Shown here piece by piece: positions 1-12,551 of a stretch of DNA of 64,000 nt. This DNA comes from Amoebidium appalachense (lineage: Eukaryota; Ichthyosporea), in contig CAVNZM010000010.1 of NCBI GenBank assembly GCA_963693365.1, forward strand, positions 8,432,001-8,496,000, read 5' to 3'. Below the pieces are notes generated by a model. The model did not search any database. It saw only the letters and a list, made by a program, of their open reading frames with translations, and had not been told where the DNA came from. Made by a program: the position numbers and the translations under genes. Within the stretch, counting starts at the first letter, position 1, and the number at the start of each line of letters is the position of its first letter.

Positions 1-589
1 CGCTCACAGCATGCACTGCTGGCCCTCACTGAACGTTAACACCATTATCAGTCAATTTAAAAGTTGGAATGCACAAATTGATTCATCAGTTTTAAAAATT
101 TACAGCGGACATGCAACGAACGTACCGATTTGTGAGCTTCGTAATCACATGGTGTACGTGCACCGCGCATGCACGCGCTCGAAGGTGCTCGAAACTGCAT
201 CGGCTGCAAAGGAGTGTGTGGCATGCCGTTCAGACGACCGTTTATTTTCGGGTGTGGCACTGCGGCCACCGCGTTGCAGTCCCGGATCAATTAAAAACCA
301 CCACGTGCAAACAACCTGGCAAGGCAGTTGATCATGAAGGCACAGACACAGGCTATTGAAGTTTGCTGAAGGGTACAATAGCACAAATACCATACGATTG
401 CCTGTTGGGTGTTTTCAAGTCACCAGCAACTGCTGCATACCTCAGCTGATAAAGTTTTATCAGGTATGCATTTCACATTCCCTCCAAAGAATCAGCCAAT
501 CGGAATTCGGTTAGAGAATTGGAGGAAGCTCACGCGGCGCTCCGCCCAATTTGCCAAATACCCTGTAAGATACAGGCTGCCGAATACCT
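1..589. other. no gene recognised
   Basis: Mixed-composition sequence with several short overlapping open frames on both strands, none with a splice context, family motif or consistent codon bias. I see no RNA gene here. Confidence 0.5.
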
Positions 590-715
590 TCAAGGGCCCG
601 TCAGCACTGGGGGCGTCAGCCTCTGATCTTTGAGCCTTGCGCGGGGCACAAGTGCACTCGAGTCAATGTCAGTGACATGACCATTGGCAATTTCTGCTGA
701 CGACTCGTCGACAGA
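590..715 (-). CDS. possible terminal coding exon, unknown protein
   Basis: On the minus strand a good polypyrimidine tract followed by CAG ends at 716, and the sequence after it stays open for about 41 codons (starting SVDESSAEIANGHVTD) before a TGA at 590-592. The codons look like ordinary protein rather than a repeat translation. Other frames close early or show poorer composition. No partner exon was found upstream on this strand because 730-1270 is repeat. I do not recognise the protein. It may be a last exon of a minus-strand gene whose other exons lie beyond the repeats, or a chance open frame. Confidence 0.3.
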   Translation of the reverse strand, partial: SVDESSAEIANGHVTDIDSSALVPRARLKDQRLTPPVLTGP

Positions 716-721
716 CTGCAT

Positions 722-1280
<559 letters not shown>

Positions 1281-1540
1281 CCTCCTCGCCGTACCTATGC
1301 CCCCCGACCCCAAGTCCTCGAAGTCTCTCCCCCCTCCCCCCACCCGCCTTTCCCCCGACAATATGGTCTTCCTAGGCTTCGGACCGCTCCAACGCACGCA
1401 CACCACTATCACACATTACATACAATTCGATCTCCCTTCCCGGCCCTCCACCTCTTCATCCCACCCTCCCTCCCCCCTCTCTCTCACTCTCACACTCGCT
1501 CTCGCTCGGCTCTCATCTTTATCTCGCTCACCTAGCTCTT

Positions 1541-1800
<260 letters not shown>

Positions 1801-2001
1801 TCACTCTAGTCATATCTATAGATGGTGCTATGTGTTTTTTTTTTAGAATAGTGCTAGGTGGTGTCCTACTAAATCGCAAAACTTCTTCCTACTTAATGAC
1901 GACGTGTTTTTGTAGCCTACATGTATATATTGTACATGTGTCTGACTGTTTTTTGTACGTTTCTTCAGAGATAGGTATACCGCGGTCTGCGGGGCCGCGA
2001 G

Positions 2002-2035
<34 letters not shown>

Positions 2036-2816
2036 GTACCAAAAAGTGCATATATACGTAGCTGTGAAACATGATTACAGCTGCGGAGGGGTTTCTGGCC
2101 ATGACGCCCCCTTATTTGAATGTCTCGGATTATCGAGGTTTCCTTCTTCGACGTTCTCTTCATAATACCATGAACACGATCGGTGAGCCGAGAACGTAGC
2201 GGCACGTATATCTACACGTACAGTAGACCGTGCACGGTATCTTGGCAACGCGCACGGCAAATTCTCACTCTGTCGCACGGAGCAACACCATGAGCTCTTT
2301 TACCTCTTTGTACAATATTCCTTTCATACTAGCAGTACAAGTTGTGTATGTACAGCCTAGGCTAATTAGCAAGACAACACCTGCAAACTTTCATACAGCC
2401 TGCCAATGAAATCGATAATACAGTAGCACGTCTAAAAATAGGTTTACATTGGTATGCAACACGCATTTCTCTGTAGGTACCCACATTCCTTATTTATCGG
2501 CTGGAATGTGCAACAAACGTTAGTCCTCAGCATACGCATATGGATAGCATAGTCAACACATGAATTCGACAAAAGAGCAAGTCAAAATAGAACACCTTGA
2601 ACGACAAAACCATTACTTCACAGGTTCTGGCTCCCATTGACCATAATGACCTTTTACAAGTAAGTTATTCATTATGATGACTGCACATGATGAGCACAGT
2701 TGACCAGATCGGAGCTGATTTGACAATCACCAATCATAGTGCGTATAAATCATGGTATACAATTGACGAATTCCGCTGAATGACAAAACGTACACAACCT
2801 ACAATACTGTAGCAGG

Positions 2817-2823
2817 TATAAAA
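2817..2823 (+). promoter_or_regulatory. TATA box of secreted-protein gene copy 1
   Basis: TATAAAA lies 170 bp before the ATG. A pyrimidine-rich initiator-like ttcatcctgg follows about 30 bp downstream. The same element is conserved in the second copy. A TATA box in a repeat-rich genome, kept in both copies, suggests a strongly or conditionally expressed gene. Inference from sequence only. Confidence 0.6.
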
Positions 2824-2986
2824 CTCACTCGGTTCAACACCGGAACTTCATCCTGGCTGACTCTGCAGTATTGGAAATCCGAAACTTCTCCGCAACCCTA
2901 GCTACACCAAAGCTTCGCGCTCAAAAATTAACTCCGGCCAAACGTACATCATTAAGCAAATCAACGCTGAATCAGTATACGCGACC

Positions 2987-4780
2987 ATGTACAAGCTGCT
3001 GCTCGCCGGGGCGGCCCTATTCGGGGCCGTTGGCCAAGTTGCTGCACAGACGTGCACCAATGGCGCGGCCATTGACATCGAGGGCAGCACCGACGCCTGT
3101 GTGTGCGACTCTGGCCGCACGGGCGACTGCAGCACGCTCGGTGCGTGTTTGGCCTCAGCAGACGCCAACCAGCCGCAGCTGCAGGTCACCACCAACCTGT
3201 CGGTCATCCAGCCGTGGATCGACGACACAGACTACTCGCTGGTCATCACCATGACCGGCGGCTCCAGGAAGAACCGTCGCTTCACATCCTTTGCCCTCAA
3301 GAATTGCGCCTCCGCCCGCTTCCTCTCCCTCGCCACCATCACAAACGCCAGCAATGTTGCCGACGCCAGCAACTGCAACGACTACATCCAGATCAAGGTT
3401 GACGTCAACTACCTGGAGGCCGGCTGCGGGTTCACCGTGGGCCCTGCCTTTGACGAGGGTGGTGTGTGGTATCGCTTCTACAACGGCTCGCTCGACGTGA
3501 CATACACTGAGCCCGTCACCCTCGGGTCGGTCAACGAGGCCAGCGACACGCGCACGGTGTCGACAACCCTGCCCGTCAACTTCAAGCTGCAGGTGCTGTT
3601 CAATGCCACCGTCACCACGGACGTCAACGTGACGTCCAAGTTCAACCTCACGGCCGCCGTCACGCAGCAGATTGTGCTGCGGCCCGACCAGGCGCAGAGC
3701 ACGCTCAACCTTACGTATGCCATCCACTGGCCCTACGACGTGTCGCAGTACACGACCGTGCTCACCCCTGCTGCAGGTGCCTCCGTGTCTGCCGCCAACG
3801 CCGTCTCCGTCACGGGCCCCTCGGCCACCAGCGGCACCAACACGCTGGCTGACCGCTGCCGCAACGGCACGGCCAACGACTACGCATACCCCGGAGGCGC
3901 CGGTATCTGCCGCAAGACCATGCAGGTGACGTTCCTGCACCCCACGGACGCCAGCCCCCGTGTGTGCGAGCTCGACGGCACCTACACGCTCGAGCAGGTG
4001 ACGGTCACGTGCTCGCCCGATATTGCGGCTGAGGACTGCCCCCTGCAGACGCCCGACACGGGCAGCAGCATCAGCCTCACGCTCAACTCGGACAACTTCT
4101 GCCAGACAGGCGGGGCGCTGTACAGCATCAACAACATCATCAAGGTGGTGCGGTTCATTGCGCCCACCGGCACCACGGACGCGCTGCGCAAGGCGTCGAC
4201 CACGCACCAGCGGGCCTGGGAGTGGAACCGGCCCACGTACTTCCGCATCGACCTGCAGGGGCCCAGCGTCAGCTCGGTGCTGCTGCAGAAGTGGGAGGTC
4301 AGCACGGACGGGGGTGCCTGGACCGACAAGACAAGCAACGCCGGGCTGGCCGTGAACGGGACGCTGGCGGCCAACTTCCAGCAGGATGTGACGGGCAGTG
4401 CCGTGGGCCTGCGTGCCAACGTCCCCGCGGGCACACCCACGGTCACGCAGACGTACTGGCTGCAGCAGGTCATGAGCAACGACGTGCTGCCCGACCCCGG
4501 CCCGGGCCTGGTCACCCGGCTGTCTTTCCGCTGCACCTTTGAGGTCTACTACGAGGCTGCCGCCCGCCGCCGCCGTGCCGTGGTTGTGAGTGAGACGGAG
4601 AACCGCGTGCGCCGGGCCACCGAGTCTGGGTCGGCCACGGTGCGCACGTCCGGCTCGGTGTTTGGGCAGGCGGCCAGCAGCAACCCCGACACCCAGCTGA
4701 CGGGCAGCAGCGCCGCACGCACGGCCGCAGCCACGCCCCTGCTGGCGGTGCTGGCCGCTGCCGCTCTGCTGCTGCTGTAG
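2987..4780 (+). CDS. secreted, probably GPI-anchored cell-surface glycoprotein, copy 1
   Basis: An intronless frame of 597 codons with strong C/G third-position bias, unlike the repeat frames around it. The N-terminus is a signal peptide (MYKLLLAGAALFGAVGQVAA), followed by a cysteine-rich segment to about residue 55. About nine N-glycosylation sequons lie between residues 69 and 470. Near the C-terminus are two basic cleavage-type sites, RRRR at about 527-530 and RVRR at about 540-543. A Ser/Thr/Ala-rich linker follows, then 14 hydrophobic residues at the very end, the pattern of a GPI-attachment signal. The order (paired cysteines, furin-like site, short hydrophobic tail) resembles zona-pellucida-domain proteins, but I cannot confirm that domain. 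The ATG follows a conserved leader and TATA box. The protein differs from copy 2 at six residues. Function unknown; extracellular coat or adhesion is inference. Confidence 0.9.
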   Translation: MYKLLLAGAALFGAVGQVAAQTCTNGAAIDIEGSTDACVCDSGRTGDCSTLGACLASADANQPQLQVTTNLSVIQPWIDDTDYSLVITMTGGSRKNRRFTSFALKNCASARFLSLATITNASNVADASNCNDYIQIKVDVNYLEAGCGFTVGPAFDEGGVWYRFYNGSLDVTYTEPVTLGSVNEASDTRTVSTTLPVNFKLQVLFNATVTTDVNVTSKFNLTAAVTQQIVLRPDQAQSTLNLTYAIHWPYDVSQYTTVLTPAAGASVSAANAVSVTGPSATSGTNTLADRCRNGTANDYAYPGGAGICRKTMQVTFLHPTDASPRVCELDGTYTLEQVTVTCSPDIAAEDCPLQTPDTGSSISLTLNSDNFCQTGGALYSINNIIKVVRFIAPTGTTDALRKASTTHQRAWEWNRPTYFRIDLQGPSVSSVLLQKWEVSTDGGAWTDKTSNAGLAVNGTLAANFQQDVTGSAVGLRANVPAGTPTVTQTYWLQQVMSNDVLPDPGPGLVTRLSFRCTFEVYYEAAARRRRAVVVSETENRVRRATESGSATVRTSGSVFGQAASSNPDTQLTGSSAARTAAATPLLAVLAAAALLLL

Positions 4781-6504
4781 TTTTATTCTATGCTGTTTAG
4801 CAACCATAGGATGTGTCGATGTGCTAGTCCATCAATATGATGGTGCTAGCATGTGTCCAGTTTTTTTATTTAACGTCTCAGCTACAGAACAGAATGCTCA
4901 GCTTTCATCTAGTAGCAGACCTTACAACCGCTCAATTCCTCAGCTACTTGAAAGACCCCTCGCAATGTATGTACACTACGTTTCACAGCTTTATGACAGT
5001 TGGTCTTATCGTTTTTACTTAGTCACATCTTGCCCCACCACTATCTTTGCTAGTCGGTTTTTGAATGAGCGAATGTTGTCGGCGAATTGAAAGGCCTATG
5101 CTCTGTGAGCAAACAGGCTCATCACAATACACAAAAAGTATTCCAAAGCTAATTTGCACCAATGTACTCGAACCCTTGGGCGGCCCGACAGCCTTCCGGG
5201 TCCCTCGGTACTTACGTTTCTATGTATACGACCTATTTTATTTTGATATACTACTAGGCTGTATGGTATCCCCTTCACTCTCTTAAAACTGCAACTGGTG
5301 GGACTTTTGAAACCCCCCCCCCCCCCCCCTCCCCTCCCTCCCCTTCCAAAAGAAAGAAAGAAAGAAGAAAAAGAAAAAAACACCCACCCACCTCTCAAGC
5401 ACACACCATACACACACAACACATCGACACACTTGCACAGCTCAAATGGACACACAAACAAACAGGGCAAAAAAAAAAAAAAAAAGAAGAAAAAAAAAAG
5501 AAAAGGTTGTTCGTTGCAGCAAGCAGGATCGTGTATGTAATAACGGGCTCAGTATTTGGCAAGTGTGCATATCTGTCTTGGTAAGAGGTTCACTTACCCT
5601 CTCTTACCATATTCCTACTTTTATTTAGTTTATTCCTATTTTTTTTTAATTTTAAAAAAAGTATTTTTTTCCTACTTTTTTCTAGTTTTATAAAAACGGA
5701 TTTTTTGCGTGTCAAAACTTCCCGCCCATATTTCTATATTTGGCTAATCGATGTGATCGCGCGCGAATTATTGGTCCGTACAATTTTTTTGAGATTACTG
5801 GTGTGTGTGATATATGCATTTTATCCAGCCCCCCTTCTCTCTCCCCCCTCCCCCCCCTCCCCCCCCTCCCCCCTCCCCCCTTCCCTTCCCTCCCCTCCCA
5901 GCGCTCACGTGTCACATGGCCCCCATCTCCTCGCTCTTTCGTCCTCCTGGGCATTCGGCTCGGCAAGACCCAGGCCTTGGGGTCACTATACGGTCAGGAG
6001 GGAAATGATCTGTTACTTCAAACAATAAGAACCTACGCGGCAGGGGGGAAGGGGGGGGGGGGGGGGAGGGGGGGGGGGGGGGGGAAAGAGGGGGAGGGGG
6101 GGGGGGGGGTAAGAGCAGGTAAGGACAAGTGAGGTGATGAGGTGGCGAAGAAAAGAGGGGCGAAGTAGGGGGGGGGGGGGGGGGGGGGTAAGTGTGTGTG
6201 TGTGTGGGGGGGGGGGGGTAGAGGGGGGGGTAAACAGGCTCGGTCTGCAGGGACAGGGTTTGTTTGCAGTGGGGATAGGGGAGGGGGTTTCAAGGGGGAG
6301 AAACAGGGTGAGGGACCTGGTATGTGGGAGAAAAGCATAAAGGGAGAGAGAGTATGCGGGTGGGGAGTGGGGATGCAAGTGAGGGTATGCAGTAGAGACG
6401 GAGAGGTGGTAGCGAAAGAGGAATTCCAAGCAAGCAGCTCTGTGTGTGTATGTGTGTGTTGAGGGGGCTCCCGGGGGATGGGTGGTGGGGGTGGTGGTGG
6501 TGCT

Positions 6505-6537
<33 letters not shown>

Positions 6538-6627
6538 AGGGTGGAGAACGACGGAAGGGAGGGAAGGGGGGTGTCTGTTTATGTAAGTGTCTGTGTCCGT
6601 GTCTCACAGTGCAGAGAGAGGAGGGGT

Positions 6628-6661
<34 letters not shown>

Positions 6662-7032
6662 TGGGGGGGTTAAACTGGTATGGGGGTGGTGACTGGGGAT
6701 GCAGGGGAGGATATGCAGAAGAGAGGGAGAGTAGCGAAAGAGGCATTTCAAAGAAAGTAAAAAAGCAGCTCTGTGTGTGTGTGTGTTGGGATGGGTTTCA
6801 CGGGGGGAGGGGGGGGGGGGGGGGGATGCAAATTAACGGGATTAGATACACTCTTGCTACGGGCGTTTCATTGTTTCACTGGTGATCAAAAAAATAACTC
6901 TTGATTGGTTGGGACATCTGTGTATGTCCGCTTCGAGTCCTTTTTTTTATAGACAGCATATGCCTAGCTAATTAGATTCGGCATGTAATAAGGTGGCACC
7001 GATCAATGCCATTACAGTCTTTAGGTTATATA

Positions 7033-7124
7033 TTAATGAATTAGTTTCATTGGTGGTGCAGGTTTCGCATCCCACTGCGTTTGTGGTTCAAGTTGCTTGT
7101 CGAATCTGTATGGACCATCAAGCC
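7033..7124 (-). CDS. possible terminal coding exon, unknown protein
   Basis: On the minus strand, after a CAG at 7125-7127, the sequence is open for 29 codons to a TAA at 7033-7035, reading LDGPYRFDKQLEPQTQWDAK and on. Composition is protein-like, and the island lies directly before a repeat-rich segment on its 5' side, as real exons in this window do. No partner exon could be joined with confidence. I do not recognise the protein. Confidence 0.28.
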
Positions 7125-7274
7125 CTGATGGCATATGCCCGACATATGTAGTAAGCATATTCACATAAGCACTACTCACATACCAACAATAGTATGCATA
7201 TTCACTGAGCACCACCCAAAGACGCTTGATGTCTTTTTGGACGGCCAAAAGCCTGAAAAAAGGTTGCCAGGCGT

Positions 7275-7964
<690 letters not shown>

Positions 7965-8606
7965 TCTGTCTTCGTGTTCTCCTCTCAGCACCACCACCTA
8001 GGCGAGGATTATGGAAGATGTTACCCAATCAAAATAGCCATTTTTATGTGCCATTTTTGGCAGGTGGCTAACCATAAAAGGTTAGTTGCAATAGGCCACC
8101 TTGCTGGCTTTTTTCTTTTTTGTTTGGCTGCAGCGCTGCCTGAAAGGCTATCATTTCTCCCACAACGTTTTATAGTAAAAATTAGAAGATTTCAGGAAAT
8201 ATATGTTCTACAACAAAAAAGGTGCCTTTGGGGGTGATAACATCGCTAATACGAAAACAAATTTAGTCAGTCCGAAAAACTTTTATGCTCACCTAGGCAG
8301 CGATGATCCTGGGATTTGCTCTTTGCTATAACTCGCTGTGGGAAAAGATTTGAGTTCCAAACAAATTACGCAAAATTCTCTCTGATCAATTGGGTCCGAG
8401 ACCTGCAATGCTCGTTGGTGGTTCATGTGCATTCAGTGCAATTTGAAGGCCCGTTAGTTTGTGCTCAGTAGTAGATGTGTGTTAGGGTAGATTCAAAGGG
8501 TTATTTTTTGACATATTTTGCAATGTGAATATATTGTGTGTGTGTGTGTAGCAGGGGAGGGGGCGTGTGCGAGCCTTTGTCTGTGTGCCCTGGGTGTGTG
8601 TGTCTG

Positions 8607-8653
<47 letters not shown>

Positions 8654-8920
8654 GTGTGCGTGTGCGTGTGTGTGTGTGCACACGCGCGCACGCGTGTTTG
8701 TGTCGGGGCATGGGTGGGGAGGAGGCCGGTGAGAGAGAGAGGGGGGGGGGGGGGGGGGGGGGGGGGGGATGGGGTGGGGGGGGGGGGGGGGGGGGGGGCT
8801 CTGCAGCTTTCCTGGTTCGAGTCATTAATATTGACAAAAGGGCTTCATTGTTGCCTGTGTATCCTCAGGCACCCTGTGTTGCATTAACATATCACAGTGT
8901 GTATAAACATCAAGAAAGGG

Positions 8921-8960
<40 letters not shown>

Positions 8961-8993
8961 ACCTCCACCTCAAAACCCCCTCACCTCCTCCCC

Positions 8994-9048
<55 letters not shown>

Positions 9049-9458
9049 CTGGGTGCAAGAGGTCGTCAGGAATGAACCGTCAGCACTCAAAGAAGGAAAA
9101 AGGATGGGTGTGGTCCAAATCTGAAATGTAGGGCCTGACGTTATGGCAGCTTGAATAAAAATGCCATTATAGACTTAATTAAAACCGGTGAGGGTATTGC
9201 AATTGGGAGTGATGTTGGCCGCCTGGGCCGGCCGAGGCCCCTGGAGACTCCGAATGATGGAGAGAGAGGGGGGGGGGGGGGGGGGGGAGGGGGGAGGGGG
9301 GGGGGGGAGTCCTGTCATCTCAGACCCCTCCTTCCCCCCCCCCCCCCCCCGTGACACACATACAGTGTACGCGGCCCAGGTTGACCCCCCCTCCCCCCCC
9401 CCCCCCCTCCTCCCCCGGCCCCCCTCAGTCCACACACACACACACACACACACACCGT

Positions 9459-9560
<102 letters not shown>

Positions 9561-10360
9561 ACACACCCACACACGCACGTGTCACACGTGCACAAGCCCG
9601 CATACACATGTACACACAGACACACACGCACACACCGTGACTTGGCAACCGTGGGAGCAGGGATACGAGGGGCCTAGAGGGAATGCACACACAATATTAA
9701 CATACTTCATCATAGGCATTATTGTTGCCTGCATCCCCTCTCTCCTCTCCCCTCCTATCCCCCCTCCCATTCCCCGAAGTTCCCCCTTCCCTTTTCTTCA
9801 CCCATCCCTCCCATCCTACTCCCCTCCCACCCCCCCCCCCCCCCCTCCCCCCCCTGGGTCCTCCTTCCCCGCCCCCCCTCCCCCCCTCCGGTCAGGCTTC
9901 CCCCGAAGAAAGAAAGGAAAAAACAATTTCGTGGGTGTGTGTGTGAAGGCTTGTGTGTGTGCATGTCACATATATGTGTCTGTGTGCCGTATGGTATTTG
10001 GCACTGCGGTGTATTAAGTCAGACGGAGCATGCTGTTGTCGGTTGTGTGGACGAATGCATGAATGTGCGCGCGGTGGCATGCAACGTGGATACCCGTGTG
10101 TTTGTGCGCAGCGTGTGTGTGTGCGTGACACACTGCGCATGTGCATGCGCCCGCTTAATAAATGTGTGCATGTGCATGTGTATGCTAGTGTTCTTACACG
10201 CGTACCACATCCTCGAGATGTTCGGAAGGTGAATAGGAGAGGCTCCGACGGGGTTTTTTCACCGTGGGAATAGTGTGTGTGTGACTGTGTGTGTGTGTGC
10301 GTGCGTGTGTGTGTGTTTGTGTGTGTGTGTGCATGTGTGTGCGTGTGCGTGTGTGTGTGT

Positions 10361-10477
<117 letters not shown>

Positions 10478-12381
10478 TTGACCCCGTGTTCTTGTGTTTT
10501 TTCTTTCCGGTTGTACAGTGTAAGTCGGGGGGGGTGGGGAGGGGGGGGGAGGGGGGAGGGGTAGCGAATCATTCGGAACATGCCAATGCAGTACATCATG
10601 TGTGGTGTCACGTGTGTGCATGGCAGTGCCTTGGATTGCTCGTGTACAACCCATCGGAATCCCTTTTGTGTGGGTGAGTGGGTGGGGATGAAAGGTAATC
10701 ACGATTTTTTGAGGGGGTGGGATGGAAGATGAAGGCGGCAGGGGAGGGGGGGGGGGGGGGGGGGGGGGGGAGGGGAGGGGCCGGAGGGGGGGGGAGGGGG
10801 AGGAGGAGGGGAGATCTAGAGGAGGAAGGGGGCTCGAGGGAGGGGAGGGGGAAGGGGCCCCTTATTATTCACTCCCCACCGTGGCCCCTCTCTCACCGGC
10901 GAGGCTGGGATGCAAACCCTGGGCTAAGCGTGTACATAGTCTAGATAGTTCGGTGGTTGGTCACGTGTATTAGCTTAAGGATTGACTGCACCTTTATTAA
11001 ATTAGTTAGCACCCAAACATAAATTAGGCTCTGTACAGCGGGGGAAGGTATTTCCTATGCGGGGCCCCAACTCCCCCCCCCCCCCCCCCCCCCCCCCAGC
11101 GGATCCCTCCGGGAACAAAACGGGACAAATAAAAAAAAATAGAAATAGAGTAAAAAACGTGCTGTATGGAAGACCAAATACGGTGATCCCCAGTGGGGGG
11201 CCCCTCCCGGGCCGGGAACAAAACGGTACAAAAACAAATTTACACAAACCCGAGTCACTACATAGTCTAGATCTCCGCCCCTCCTCCCCACCTCCCCCCC
11301 CAGTCCACCCCCTCCCCCTCCTCCCTCCTCCCCTCGAGGCCCGTCTCAAATTTGAGGATCCCTCATACCTATCTTTCTAAACTTCCATGAATCATGAATG
11401 TCTATCGATGCTCGTGGCAGCTATCTGACTCACGAACGCTCTCACGAACACGCGTTACGAGCATGGATACAACTTCGCACGGAAGAGCCTTGCTGCCTTG
11501 GACAGTTTTTGATTGAGTCTGGCGTCCCGCCCGACATTCCATGAATTCCTGACCTTATCACCATCACTGCAATTGCATGCCTCTGCCCTGGGAGCTCGTA
11601 CCAAAAAGTGCATATATACGTAGCTGTGAAACATGATTACAGCTGTGGATGGGTTTCTGGTCATGACGCCCCCTTATTTAAATGTCTCGGATTATCGAGG
11701 TTTCCTTCTTCGACGTTCTCTTCATAATACCTTGAACACGATCGGTGAGCCGAGAACGTAGCGGCACGTATATTTACACGTAGATCGTGCACGGTATCTT
11801 GGCAACGCGCACGTGTTAACAGCACGGCAAATTCTTACTCTGTCGCGCGGAGCAACACCATAAGCTCCTTTACCTCTTTGTACAATATTCCTTTCATACC
11901 AGCAGTACAAGTTGTGTATGTACAGCCTAGGCTAATTAGCAAGACAGCACCTGCAAACTTTCATACAGTCTGCCAATGCAATCGATAATACAGTAGCACG
12001 TCTAAAAATAGGTTTACATTGGTATGCAACACGCATTTCTCTGTAGGTACCCACATTCCTTATTTATCGGCTGGAATGTGCAACAAACGTTTGTCCTTAG
12101 CACGCACATATGGATAGCATAGTCAACACATGAATTCGACAAAAGAGCAAGTCAAAATAGAACACCTTGAACGTCAAAACCACTACTTCACAGGTTTTGG
12201 CTCTCATTGACCATAATGACCTTTTACAAGTAAGTTATTCATTATGATGACTGCACATGATGAGCACAGTTGACCAGATCGGAGCTGATTTGACAATCAC
12301 CAATCATAGTGCGTATAAATCATGGTATACAATTGACGAATTCCGCTGAACGACACAACGTACCTACAATACTGTAGCAGG

Positions 12382-12388
12382 TATAAAA
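12382..12388 (+). promoter_or_regulatory. TATA box of secreted-protein gene copy 2
   Basis: TATAAAA 170 bp before the ATG, at the same place as in copy 1. Flanking bases have diverged slightly while the box itself is intact. Confidence 0.6.
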
Positions 12389-12551
12389 GTCACTCGTTTC
12401 AATACCGGAACTTCATCCTGGCTGACTCTGCAGTATTGGAAATCCGAAACTTCTCCGCAACCCTAGCAACACCAAAGCGCCGCGCTCAAAAATTAACTCC
12501 GGCCAAACGTACATCATCAAGCAAATCAACGCTGAATCAGTATACCCGACC

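Larger units (their letters stand above)
2033..4780 (+). repeat. duplicated gene unit, copy 1
   Basis: This block matches 11595-14345 almost base for base, including about 950 bp of non-coding sequence 5' of the coding start. The match begins at ctcgtaccaaaaagtgcata, next to a (CT)n tract, and stops at the stop codon: beyond TAG the two copies are unrelated. The copies are in the same orientation, about 9.56 kb apart. Small indels upstream change the offset from 9562 to 9565. Confidence 0.95.

Noticed and set aside
3155-4807. 550-codon open frame on the minus strand over secreted-protein copy 1
   Set aside because: It is antisense to a GC3-biased gene, where antisense frames open easily; composition is Arg/Gly/His-rich without motifs, and the matching frame in copy 2 is shorter.
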